Shown piece after piece: positions 1-7,798 of a stretch of DNA of 64,000 nt. A model generated the notes under the pieces. It had not been told where the DNA came from, searched no databases, and saw nothing but the letters and a program-made list of their open reading frames with translations. Position 1 is the stretch's first letter; every line of letters begins with the position of its first letter. The position numbers and the translations under genes are program-made. Location of the stretch: contig CAWEGB010000007.1 in assembly GCA_963808545.1 (NCBI GenBank), positions 372,001 to 436,000 on the forward strand, read 5' to 3'. This DNA comes from JACVRW01 sp963808545 (GTDB lineage Bacteria; Actinomycetota; Thermoleophilia; Solirubrobacterales; Thermoleophilaceae).

Positions 1-543
1 GGAGCTCAGCAGGTGGTCACCCGCACCGAAGCACACGGCGGGGTTCACACACGTGAGCGGCAGCCCTCGAGCGGCCACACGCATCGCCTCCACCTCGGCT
101 TCGTGCACCGAGTTGACGTAGGGGATCCCCAGCCGTCCGGCGGTGAACAGCTGCGTCTCGTCAGCCGTCTTGCCGCTCCGGGCCGGCCCGACCGCGGCAG
201 CGCTCGAGGTGAACACCACCCGCTCGAGCCCGGCCCGCAGGCACTCCTCCAGGAGGAGCTTGGTGCCGCCCACGTTCACGTCGAACAGCCGCTGCGAATC
301 CTGGGGGCGAACCGAGGTCACACCCGCGCAGTGAAACGCGCGCGCCACGCCCTTGAGCGCCCGCCGCACCGAGCGCCGGTCGCGCACCTCGAGGCGCCCG
401 CGCTCGGCGTCGAGCCCGTCGATCGCTGCGGTCGGGGACCCGTCCTCCACGCCTAGACGCACATCGTCGCCACGCTCGTGTAGCAGCCTCGCGACATGAG
501 AGCCGATGAACCCCGTTGCGCCGGTGACCAGGACCTTGGCCAA
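1..543 (-). CDS. NAD-dependent epimerase/dehydratase (partial, 3' end outside window)
   Basis: Extended short-chain dehydrogenase acting on a nucleotide sugar, sterol or flavonol-type substrate that cannot be told from sequence. 181 residues are visible. The Rossmann motif GATGFIGSH lies at residues 8-16, and the strand-4 FTSSAA segment with its active-site serines is present. The active site reads YVNSVHEAE, so the lysine of the YxxxK pair is replaced by valine. The start is taken as TTG at 543 because the Rossmann strand begins at once and a TACACT box lies 8 nt upstream (557-552), fitting a leaderless message. Divergent from the DegV gene. The family call is firm; whether it is catalytically active is doubtful. 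Confidence 0.82.
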   Translation of the reverse strand, partial: MAKVLVTGATGFIGSHVARLLHERGDDVRLGVEDGSPTAAIDGLDAERGRLEVRDRRSVRRALKGVARAFHCAGVTSVRPQDSQRLFDVNVGGTKLLLEECLRAGLERVVFTSSAAAVGPARSGKTADETQLFTAGRLGIPYVNSVHEAEVEAMRVAARGLPLTCVNPAVCFGAGDHLLSS

Positions 544-623
544 GCGGCCGGAGTGTAATCCGACCGTGCGCACTCGGCCGAGCCGAGTGCTTCGCCCATG
601 CACCCGAGTAGGCTGCCGCGCGC

Positions 624-1493
624 ATGTCCGAGATCGCCGTGGTGACCGACAGCACCTCCTACCTGCCGCCCGACCTCGTCGAGCGCAACGCGATCGAGAT
701 CGTGCCCCTCTACGTGGTCTTCGGCGGCGACCGCACGGTGCGCGAGGTCGACATCACCGACTATCCGGCCTTCTTCGACGAGCTGCGAGCGGCGGAGACC
801 CTCCCCACCACCTCACAGCCCTCGGTGGGTGACTTCACCTCCGTCTACGAGCCGCTGCTGGCCGAGGGCAAGGAGATCGTGTCGGTGCACATCTCCGGCG
901 GGCTCTCGGGCACCCCGGAGGCGGCGCGCCAGGCCAAGGCCGCGCTCGAGCGCGACGGCAAGGGCGGTGAGCGCATCGAGGTGGTGGACTCGCAGACCGC
1001 CGCGGGCGGTCTCGGCTTCATGGTCCTCGCCGCCGCCCGCGCGGCGCGCGACAGCGACAGCGCGGCCGAGGTCGCCGCGAAGGTCGCCGAGGCACGTGCC
1101 GAGCTCAAGATGTGGTTCGTGATCGACACCCTCGAGTTCCTGCGCCGGGGCGGGCGCATCGGGGCGGCCAGCGCCTGGATCGGCTCGACGCTGCGGGTCA
1201 AGCCGATCCTGACCGTGGAGAACGAGATGACGCCCGTGGAGCGGGTGCGCACGAGCGGGCGCGCGTTCGAGCGGATGCTCGACTACGCGCGCCAGCGCAA
1301 GGACTCCGGCGCCGACGCCTGGAGCGCCCAGCACATCAACGCCCCGGAGCAGTGCCAGCGGCTCGTGGAGCGCGGCACCGAGGTGTTCGGCGCCCCGCCC
1401 ACGATCGTCAGCGAGATCGGGCCCGTCCTGGCGGCCCACACCGGGCCGGGGCTCCTCGGCCTGGGCGGTTTGCCCAGCCGTTTCGTGCAGTAG
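624..1493 (+). CDS. DegV family fatty-acid-binding protein (FakB-like)
   Basis: 289 aa, normal for DegV/FakB proteins. These bind one long-chain fatty acid and, in organisms with the FakA kinase, present it for phosphorylation. Visible hallmarks are VTDSTSYLP at the N-terminus, HISGGLSGT near residue 90, DSQTAAGG near 125, and FLRRGGRIG followed by a VKPIL segment in the second domain. No fakA is present in the window, so the partner is unknown. ATG at 624 follows a TAGGCT box at 609-614. Divergent from the epimerase and first in a + strand run. Confidence 0.92.
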   Translation: MSEIAVVTDSTSYLPPDLVERNAIEIVPLYVVFGGDRTVREVDITDYPAFFDELRAAETLPTTSQPSVGDFTSVYEPLLAEGKEIVSVHISGGLSGTPEAARQAKAALERDGKGGERIEVVDSQTAAGGLGFMVLAAARAARDSDSAAEVAAKVAEARAELKMWFVIDTLEFLRRGGRIGAASAWIGSTLRVKPILTVENEMTPVERVRTSGRAFERMLDYARQRKDSGADAWSAQHINAPEQCQRLVERGTEVFGAPPTIVSEIGPVLAAHTGPGLLGLGGLPSRFVQ

Positions 1494-1540
1494 ATCGTGC
1501 ACCTGTAGGAGCGCCACCAAAGGGGGCGAATAGCCCCCTG

Positions 1541-2650
1541 ATGCTCACCGCCCGGACGATCGTACGCCTCGTCCTGATCGTCGTCTGCGTGGTGCTGTGC
1601 CTCTACCTGATCTACCTGATCCGAACGCCGCTGTCCTGGATCCTGATCGCGGTGTTCCTCGCGGTAGCGCTGTCGGGTCCGGTGAACTTCCTGGCCCGCC
1701 GGATGCGTCGCGGCTTTGCCATCACGCTCGTCTATCTCGGGCTGCTGGCCATCCCTCTGCTGCTCGTGGCCCTCATCGTCCCGCCGCTGGTCACGGAAGC
1801 GGACAAGTTCGCCAACGACGTCCCGGACTACGCGCGTGACGTGACCGACTTCGTGCAGCGCAACGACCAGCTCCGAGAGTTCAACCGCGACTACAACATC
1901 ACCGCGCAGCTGGAGAAGGAGGCGGCCAAGCTTCCGAACCGTCTGGGCGGCGCGGCCGGAGCCCTGCGCGACGTGGGCTTCGGGATCGTCAGCTCGATAT
2001 TTGCCCTGATCACGATCCTCGTGCTGGCGGCGTTCCTGCTCTCGAGCGGGCGCAACTGGGTCGATGCCGCCATCTCCTTGCGACCGGAGGAACAACAGCT
2101 GCGGCTGCGGCGCTCGCTCGACAACATGGCCGGCGCAGTGGCGGGCTACGTGGCCGGCGCCCTCGCGATCGCGGTGATCGCGGGGGTGGCAACGTTCATC
2201 GTGCTGACCATCCTGGGCGTCCCCTTCGCCGCCCCGCTGGCCGTGATCGCCGGCCTCTTCTCGCTCATACCGCTGGTGGGCGCCACCATCGCCGCTGTCC
2301 TGATCGGCGTCGTCACGGTGTTCGAGAACTTCCCCACGGTCACGATCATCTGGGCGGTCTGGGCGATCGTCTATCAGCAGTTCGAGAACCACGTGATCCA
2401 GCCGCAGATCCAGAAGCGCACGGTGAAGGTGCAGCCGTTCATAACCATCGTCGCCGTCCTGTTCGGGGCCACGCTGCTCGGCGTGCTGGGAGCGCTGGTG
2501 GCGATTCCGGTGGCGGCCTCGATCCAGATCCTGACGCGCGAGTACGTGGACCTGCGCACCCTCTCCTTGAAGAAGGACGACCCAGGTGACGAGCCTCCTC
2601 CGGAGCCACCCCCGATGGCCCCGCCCTCTGCCGACCCGTCTCCCGCGTAG
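1541..2650 (+). CDS. AI-2E family transporter
   Basis: 369-aa polytopic membrane protein of the TqsA/YdiK family, which exports small molecules (autoinducer-2 in the named case; some members act in Na+/H+ exchange). Hydrophobic segments occur at both ends around a soluble stretch (residues ~85-145), the usual layout. The family signature near the C-terminus reads QQFENHVIQPQIQKRTV, followed by a glycine-rich helix. The reading frame stays open far upstream inside degV, but ATG 1541 directly precedes the first membrane helix. A proline-rich tail (EPPPEPPPMAPPS) ends the protein. A paralogue lies at 9723-10811. Substrate unknown. Confidence 0.9.
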   Translation: MLTARTIVRLVLIVVCVVLCLYLIYLIRTPLSWILIAVFLAVALSGPVNFLARRMRRGFAITLVYLGLLAIPLLLVALIVPPLVTEADKFANDVPDYARDVTDFVQRNDQLREFNRDYNITAQLEKEAAKLPNRLGGAAGALRDVGFGIVSSIFALITILVLAAFLLSSGRNWVDAAISLRPEEQQLRLRRSLDNMAGAVAGYVAGALAIAVIAGVATFIVLTILGVPFAAPLAVIAGLFSLIPLVGATIAAVLIGVVTVFENFPTVTIIWAVWAIVYQQFENHVIQPQIQKRTVKVQPFITIVAVLFGATLLGVLGALVAIPVAASIQILTREYVDLRTLSLKKDDPGDEPPPEPPPMAPPSADPSPA

Positions 2651-2660
2651 CCTCTTTCAA

Positions 2661-3749
2661 ATGAGTCCGGCTGCGCTCGCCAAGCGAGGGATCCTCCTCG
2701 CGATCACCGGCGTGTCGCTCTACCTCCTCGCTCCGGCCCTGCTGGAGGTCTTCGGGGCATGGGACAAGCTCGACGACATCAACCCTCTGTGGTTCGTCGC
2801 CATGATCGGTCTGCAGATCGGCAGCTACGCGAGCATGTGGTGGGTTCAGAAGATCGCCGTGAGGGCCGAGCGCATCGGACCCGTGGTCACGTCCCAGCTC
2901 GCTTCCAATGCCTTCGGACGGGTCGTACCCGGTGGCGTCGCGGCGGCCGGAGCGATGCAGTACGCCATGCTCGTGCGCTCGGGGGTCTCCTCCGCTGCCG
3001 CGGCGTCGGGGATGACGGCTTCGTCGCTGCTGGTGTTCGGGACGCTGCTGGCCCTGCCCCTCCTGGCGGTCCCCGCGATCGCCACCGGCGTGGCCGTCGA
3101 CCCGCGGCTCGCCCGGGCCGCCGAAGCGGGGGCGGTGCTCTTCGTTGCGATGTTCGCGCTCGGCGCGGCCTGCGTGGTCTGGGACCGCCCGCTCGAGGTG
3201 ATCGGCCGCGCCGTGCAGGCCGTCCGCAACCGGGTAATGCGCAAGCGGGAGCCGCTCACCACGCTGCCGGCGAGGCTGATCAAGGAACGGGACGTCGTCG
3301 TGAAGGTCCTCGGTGCCCGCTGGTGGCAGGCGCTACTGCTGGCCGCTTCGCGCTGGGTGCTGGACTTCCTCACGCTGCTCGCCGCGCTCTACGCGGTCGG
3401 AGCCACGCCGAGGGCGTCGCTCGTCCTGCTGGCCTTCTTCACCGCCCAGCTGCTCGGCACCCTGCCGCTCACGCCCGGCGGCCTCGGCTTCGTCGAGGCG
3501 GGCCTGACGGGAACGCTGGCCCTGGCGGGCGTGAGCGCCGGCGCCGCGGTGGTGGCCACCCTGGCCTACCGGCTCGCGTCGTTCTGGCTTCCCATTCCCG
3601 CGGGAGGAGTGGCCGCGATCATCCACAACCGCAAGTACGGAAGCGAGGACCTGGCGGCGATCGAGGTGGAGGGGCGCAGGCTCGCCGACGAGGAGAAAAA
3701 GCTCGAGGCGACCGACACGCACCCGGCCCCGGTACGCGGGCGTCGCTAG
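2661..3749 (+). CDS. Lysylphosphatidylglycerol synthase transmembrane (UPF0104/YbhN) family protein
   Basis: 362-aa integral membrane protein with about eight hydrophobic segments, matching the flippase-like membrane domain of MprF without the aminoacyl-transferase part. The motif LPLTPGGLGFVEAG near residue 275 is typical of the family. Stand-alone members are poorly characterised and a lipid-flipping role is inferred. ATG 2661 was chosen because the upstream in-frame stretch is still the tail region of the AI-2E gene. The highly charged C-terminus (about 40 residues) is cytoplasmic by the positive-inside rule. Probably co-transcribed with its neighbours (10-bp gap upstream, 4-bp gap downstream). 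Confidence 0.85.
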   Translation: MSPAALAKRGILLAITGVSLYLLAPALLEVFGAWDKLDDINPLWFVAMIGLQIGSYASMWWVQKIAVRAERIGPVVTSQLASNAFGRVVPGGVAAAGAMQYAMLVRSGVSSAAAASGMTASSLLVFGTLLALPLLAVPAIATGVAVDPRLARAAEAGAVLFVAMFALGAACVVWDRPLEVIGRAVQAVRNRVMRKREPLTTLPARLIKERDVVVKVLGARWWQALLLAASRWVLDFLTLLAALYAVGATPRASLVLLAFFTAQLLGTLPLTPGGLGFVEAGLTGTLALAGVSAGAAVVATLAYRLASFWLPIPAGGVAAIIHNRKYGSEDLAAIEVEGRRLADEEKKLEATDTHPAPVRGRR

Positions 3750-3753
3750 TCCG

Positions 3754-4101
3754 ATGCCCGGCGAGACAGGCGACACCCAGCGCACGCTGCTTGCGAGCGA
3801 GCGCACCTATCTCGCGTGGTGGCGCACCGGCCTCACGGCGTTCGCGGTGAGCCTGGGCGCCGGGCAGATCGTGCCGGCCCTGACCGACGAGACGCGCTGG
3901 CCTTACACGCTGATCGGCGTGGCCTTCGCGCTGCTCGGCGTGGCCTTCACGTGGCTGGGCTATGCGCGCAAGCGCGAGCTGGAGCGGGCGCTCGACCAGG
4001 GCGGCTACGCCCCGCTCAGCGAGTGGCTGCTGCTGGGCATCACCGCGGCCGGCCTCCTCCTGGGAATCGCGCTGGTCGTGCTCATCGTGCTGCTCGGCTG
4101 A
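3754..4101 (+). CDS. DUF202 (YidH family) membrane protein
   Basis: 115 aa with three predicted membrane helices. The N-terminal RTLLASERTYLAWWRTGL is the DUF202 signature (L-A-x-E-R-T-x-L-A-W-x-R). Function unknown; members are small inner-membrane proteins. Its stop overlaps the next start as TGATG (4099-4103), so it is translationally coupled to the MBL hydrolase. Confidence 0.9.
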   Translation: MPGETGDTQRTLLASERTYLAWWRTGLTAFAVSLGAGQIVPALTDETRWPYTLIGVAFALLGVAFTWLGYARKRELERALDQGGYAPLSEWLLLGITAAGLLLGIALVVLIVLLG

Positions 4102-4856
4102 TGCCGGCCACCGCGCTCGTACGCTGGCTGGGACACGCGACCGTCCTGCTCGAGCTCGGCGGCGTCCGCCTGCTCACCGACCCGGTGCTGCGCAGCCGGC
4201 TGCTGCACATGCGACGGATGGCCGGGCCGGTGAATCCTGACCACCACGCCGCGCTCGACGCCGTTCTCATCTCCCACCTGCACCGCGACCATCTCGACGT
4301 GCCCTCCCTGCGGAGGCTCCAACGCGATTCGGCGCTGCTCGTCGTGCCGGCGGGCACCCGGCAACGAGGCCTGCGCCGGGGCTTCCGCTCGGTGACCGAG
4401 CTCACCCCGGGCGAGCAGGTGAAGATCGGCGGCGTTGTCGTGACCGCAGTGCCCGCCGTGCACAACGGCCGGCGCGACCCGCTGAGCCGAGAGGTGAGCC
4501 CGCTCGGCTACGTGGTCGACAACGGCACGACACGCGTCTACTTCGCCGGCGACACCGACCTGTTCGAGGGAATGGCGGAGCTCGGCGAGCTGGATCTCGC
4601 CCTGCTGCCGGTGTGGGGCTGGGGGCCGACGCTCGGCCCGGGGCACCTCGATCCCGAAGCCGCGGCCCGCGCGCTGACGCTGCTGCGCCCGCGCGCCGCG
4701 GTGCCGATCCACTGGGGCACGCTCTTCCCGCGCGTCATCAACGACCGGGCAGGGCGCCTGTCCGACCCGCCCCACGAGTTTCGCGAGGCCGCCGAGAGGC
4801 TGGCGCCCGAGGTAGACGTCCGCGTGCTTTTGCCCGGCGAGGCGATGGAGCTCTGA
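4101..4856 (+). CDS. MBL-fold metal-dependent hydrolase (UlaG/NAPE-PLD-like)
   Basis: 251 aa. Metallo-beta-lactamase fold of the UlaG/NAPE-PLD branch, shown by WLGHATVLLELGG at the N-terminus, the metal motif SHLHRDHLD (HxHxDH) near residue 55, FAGDTDLF (aspartate ligand) near 150 and PIHWGTLFP (final histidine) near 208. Substrate not predictable. ATG 4101 overlaps the upstream stop (TGATG), and its own stop overlaps the ZIP-like gene in the same way (4854-4858), so the three genes form one translational unit. Confidence 0.88.
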   Translation: MPATALVRWLGHATVLLELGGVRLLTDPVLRSRLLHMRRMAGPVNPDHHAALDAVLISHLHRDHLDVPSLRRLQRDSALLVVPAGTRQRGLRRGFRSVTELTPGEQVKIGGVVVTAVPAVHNGRRDPLSREVSPLGYVVDNGTTRVYFAGDTDLFEGMAELGELDLALLPVWGWGPTLGPGHLDPEAAARALTLLRPRAAVPIHWGTLFPRVINDRAGRLSDPPHEFREAAERLAPEVDVRVLLPGEAMEL

Positions 4857-5578
4857 TGCTCGGCGCGCTCGGATGGGGAGCGCTGGCGGCGAGCTCGCTC
4901 GTGATCGGAGCGGTTCTGGCGATCGTGCGCGACTGGCCCGACCGCGTGGTCGGACTCGTGCTCGCCTTCGGCGGCGGCGCGCTGATCAGCGCCGTCTCCT
5001 TCGAGCTCGCCCAGGAGGGAGTCGAGATCGGCGGGCCCGCCGCCGTCGGCATCGGGTTCGCCGCCGGAGCGCTCGCCTTCTACGTGCTCGACGGGCTGCT
5101 CGACCGGCCGCCACCCGGGTCCGCTGGGGGCTCCGAGAGCGATTCCGATCCCGCCACCGCCCTTGCCCTGGGCGCATTCCTCGACGGCGTGCCCGAACAG
5201 CTCGTGCTGGGCCTCGGCCTGGTGGCGGGCGGCGGCGTGAGCCTCAGCCTGATGCTCGCCATCTTCATCTCCAACCTGCCGGAGGCGATCGGCTCGGCCT
5301 CGAAGATGCGCGAGCACGGTCGCTCCGACACCACGATCCTCCGCCTCTGGGGCGTCGTGGCGGTGGTGTGCGCGATCGCCACCGTGGCCGGTTACGCGAT
5401 CGGAGACAGCATCACCGGTGAGATGGAGGGAGCCGTCAACGGCTTCGCCGCGGGCGCCCTGCTGGTGATGCTGTCGAACTCGATGATTCCGAACGCCCGC
5501 CACGACTCCGGGCGGGCGTCGGGCTTGGCCGTGGCTGTGGGCTTCGCGCTGGCCGCGGGGCTGTCCCAGGTGACCTGA
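4856..5578 (+). CDS. ZIP-like metal transporter homologue with altered metal motifs
   Basis: 240 aa, about seven to eight hydrophobic helices, arranged like ZIP-family divalent-metal transporters. In place of the usual HNxPEG of helix 4 it has LDGVPEQ, and in place of the helix 5 histidine motif it has ISNLPEA; the PE dipeptides are kept but the histidines are aspartate and serine/asparagine. It may carry a different cation or have lost transport. Coupled to the upstream hydrolase by TGATG. Family confidence is good, metal specificity unknown. Confidence 0.78.
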   Translation: MLGALGWGALAASSLVIGAVLAIVRDWPDRVVGLVLAFGGGALISAVSFELAQEGVEIGGPAAVGIGFAAGALAFYVLDGLLDRPPPGSAGGSESDSDPATALALGAFLDGVPEQLVLGLGLVAGGGVSLSLMLAIFISNLPEAIGSASKMREHGRSDTTILRLWGVVAVVCAIATVAGYAIGDSITGEMEGAVNGFAAGALLVMLSNSMIPNARHDSGRASGLAVAVGFALAAGLSQVT

Positions 5579-5582
5579 GGCC

Positions 5583-6347
5583 TCAGTCCAGCGACCTCGC
5601 GATCGCGAGCGTTCGCTCCAGCCCCAGGCGCGACTCGAGGCGCAGCAGCACGCGCCCGTCCTGCCAGAGCAGCGTGTTGGCCGCCAGCCGGCGCTCCTCC
5701 ACGCGCACCTCTCCCCGGTCGTCTCGGTAGGCGAACGAGTGCGGGCCCTGGATCCAGAACCCGCGCTCGGCGCCCACGCGCAGCTCGCGCGTCCCGGTGG
5801 CGGGGCCGATGAACTTCTCCACCAGCAACGGGCTCAGGTCTCCGCGGAACTGGGTGAGCAGGAGGCCCACGGGACCCGCGGCGATGGGCGGCAGTCCGGG
5901 CTGCGGCCGGAAGAGCAGCGTGACCACCGCGCGCGACCCGCGACCGCGCAGGTAGACCGCGTCGGGTGCGCCCAGTGACGAATTGCCCGGGACCCTCACC
6001 GCGAAGGACGCGCGCTGCGTGGCCGTCTCGAGGGTCCCCGGCCGGCCGAGGTCGAGGCCACCGGGCGTGACCGGCAGCCGCGGAACCCGTTCGACGGTCG
6101 CGCCCTCCAGCCCGAACAGGTCGCGCACGGCGTGGCGCACCGGCTCGACGGCCGCGGCGGCCGCGGCCAGCAGAGCAAGCAGGGCCAGCGCCACGGCGAC
6201 CGTGCGGCGCGCCGGGACGTGCCGCCGGCGCGGGCGCGGCCGAGCGGTGGATACCTGCGCCATCACCGCGGGCGCCAGATCGGGCGTGGGCGGGAACTCC
6301 AGCTCGCTCCGCAGGGCCGCGAGCCGCTGCTCGAGGAGATCAGGCAT
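5583..6347 (-). CDS. Single-pass membrane protein, candidate anti-sigma factor
   Basis: 254 aa: a cytoplasmic N-terminus of ~50 residues, one strong helix (residues ~51-68, Ala/Leu-rich), then an extracytoplasmic domain. It starts 8 bp inside the end of the ECF sigma gene (ATG 6347, sigma stop 6342-6340), the usual sigma/anti-sigma layout, so a regulator of that sigma factor is inferred. I see no HxxxCxxC zinc motif in the N-terminal part, so it is not a classical zinc anti-sigma protein. The outer domain resembles no family I recognise. Confidence 0.68.
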   Translation of the reverse strand: MPDLLEQRLAALRSELEFPPTPDLAPAVMAQVSTARPRPRRRHVPARRTVAVALALLALLAAAAAAVEPVRHAVRDLFGLEGATVERVPRLPVTPGGLDLGRPGTLETATQRASFAVRVPGNSSLGAPDAVYLRGRGSRAVVTLLFRPQPGLPPIAAGPVGLLLTQFRGDLSPLLVEKFIGPATGTRELRVGAERGFWIQGPHSFAYRDDRGEVRVEERRLAANTLLWQDGRVLLRLESRLGLERTLAIARSLD

Positions 6348-6906
6348 GGAGTGTGCTCACCCCCTCGGCCGACCGCAGGCGCTCGAGGGCGCGGGCGAGC
6401 CTGGACTTGACGGTCCCGGGACGGCAGCCGAGCGCCGCCGCGGTCTCCGCTTCGGACAGCTCGAGCAGGTAGCGGCAGGCGATCACCAGGCGGTCTCGCT
6501 CCTCGAGCGACTCCAGGGCGCCCAGCAGGGTCGCGCGCTCCTCCTCCGCCAGGAGGGCCCGCTCGGGAGGCGGGGCCGCGCTCTCCGAGGGGCTCTCCTG
6601 AGCGGCTCGTAGCGTGAGGGCGGCGCGGCGCCCGGTCGAGCGGCGCCGGTTGCGCGCCTCGTTGGCCACGATCTGGAGCAGCCAGGGACGAAACGGCGCA
6701 CCCACACGAAAGCGGCCGAGCGCGCGATGCGCCTTGACGAACCCGTCCTGGGCCGCCTCCTCGGCGTCGGCCGCCGAACCGGTGATGAGACAGGCGGTGC
6801 GAAAGGCGATCTGGGCATGGCGGCGCACGAGTTCTTCGTATGCGGGCGCCTCGCCTCTCCGGGCGCGCGAGACGAGCTCCGCATCGGGTAGTGGCCGGCC
6901 CACCAC
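6340..6906 (-). CDS. ECF RNA polymerase sigma factor
   Basis: 188 aa from GTG 6906. Region 2 spans about residues 15-85 (ELVRRHAQIAFRTACLITG, then DAEEAAQDGFVKAH, with RFRVGAPFRPWLLQIVANEARN recognisable but best seen in two halves). Region 4 is near the end (ALESLEERDRLVIACRY, then an HTH with LSEAETAAALGCRPGTVKSR). It would direct polymerase to ECF-type promoters. GTG 6906 or 6903 is preferred over further upstream codons because those lie in the divergent phzF promoter. Coupled to the candidate anti-sigma factor by an 8-bp overlap. Confidence 0.88.
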   Translation of the reverse strand: MVGRPLPDAELVSRARRGEAPAYEELVRRHAQIAFRTACLITGSAADAEEAAQDGFVKAHRALGRFRVGAPFRPWLLQIVANEARNRRRSTGRRAALTLRAAQESPSESAAPPPERALLAEEERATLLGALESLEERDRLVIACRYLLELSEAETAAALGCRPGTVKSRLARALERLRSAEGVSTLHA

Positions 6907-6958
6907 TGCCCGTTCTACACCCGTGGGGGCCTGGCGGTTCCCCTGCCAGACTCGCGGG

Positions 6959-7789
6959 ATGCACAGGCGCATTCGCCACGTCGACGTCTTCGGGGCCACT
7001 CCCTACGCCGGCAACCCGGTTGCCGTGGTGCTGGACGGTGAGGGTCTGACCACCGAGCAGATGCAGCGCTTCGCCCACTGGACCAACCTCTCGGAGACCA
7101 CGTTCGTGCTCGAGCCGAGCGCGCCGGAGGCCGATTACCGCGTGCGGATCTTCACCCCGGTGGCCGAACTGCCCTTCGCGGGGCATCCCACCCTCGGCAC
7201 CTGTCACGCCTGGCTCACCGCCGACGGCGGCTCAGCCGGCCGGGAGGAGTTCGTCCAGCAGTGCGAGGCCGGGCTGGTGCCGGTCCGCCGCACCCCCGCC
7301 GGCCTGGCCTTCTCGGCCCCGCCGCTGCTGCGCTCCGGGCCGGTCGAACAGGAGCTGATCGAGCGCATCGCGTCGGTCCTCGGCCTCGAACGCGCGGAGA
7401 TCGTCGATTCGCAATGGGTCGACAACGGGCCGGGCTGGGTGGCGGTGCTGCTGGCGGACGCCGGCGCGGTGCTCGACGTGCGCCCCGGATTCGGCGAACT
7501 GGATGTGGGCGTGGTCGGCCCCTATCCGGCGGGCTCGCCGCTGGCCTTCGAGGTTCGAGCCTTCTTCCCGAAGGACGGCGCCATGGTCGAGGACCCGGTC
7601 ACCGGCAGCCTGAACGCCTCACTGGCTGAATGGCTGCTTCGGACCGGGCGAGCGAGCGCCCCCTACATGGCCGGACAGGGCACCGCGCTCGGGCGCTCGG
7701 GCAGGGTCGAGATCTCGCGCGACAGCCACGGGACGATCTGGGTCGGAGGCCGGACCGTCACCTGCCTGTCCGGCGATGTCGAGCTGTAA
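6959..7789 (+). CDS. PhzF family isomerase/epimerase-like protein
   Basis: 276 aa, the normal PhzF length. Two-domain diaminopimelate-epimerase fold: FGATPYAGNPVAVVLDG near residue 10, the catalytic-glutamate segment NLSETTFVL near 45, PFAGHPTLGTCHAW near 73, and EDPVTGSLNASLAEWLL in the second half. PhzF isomerises trans-2,3-dihydro-3-hydroxyanthranilate in phenazine synthesis, but no other phenazine genes are here, so this is one of the many family members of unknown substrate. ATG 6959 begins right at the conserved N-terminus. Divergent from the ECF sigma gene. Confidence 0.9.
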   Translation: MHRRIRHVDVFGATPYAGNPVAVVLDGEGLTTEQMQRFAHWTNLSETTFVLEPSAPEADYRVRIFTPVAELPFAGHPTLGTCHAWLTADGGSAGREEFVQQCEAGLVPVRRTPAGLAFSAPPLLRSGPVEQELIERIASVLGLERAEIVDSQWVDNGPGWVAVLLADAGAVLDVRPGFGELDVGVVGPYPAGSPLAFEVRAFFPKDGAMVEDPVTGSLNASLAEWLLRTGRASAPYMAGQGTALGRSGRVEISRDSHGTIWVGGRTVTCLSGDVEL

Positions 7790-7798
7790 CGGCGCGAG

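Noticed and set aside
6959..7789. Phenazine biosynthesis locus because of PhzF
   Set aside because: None of the other phz genes are present; PhzF homologues are widespread outside phenazine producers.
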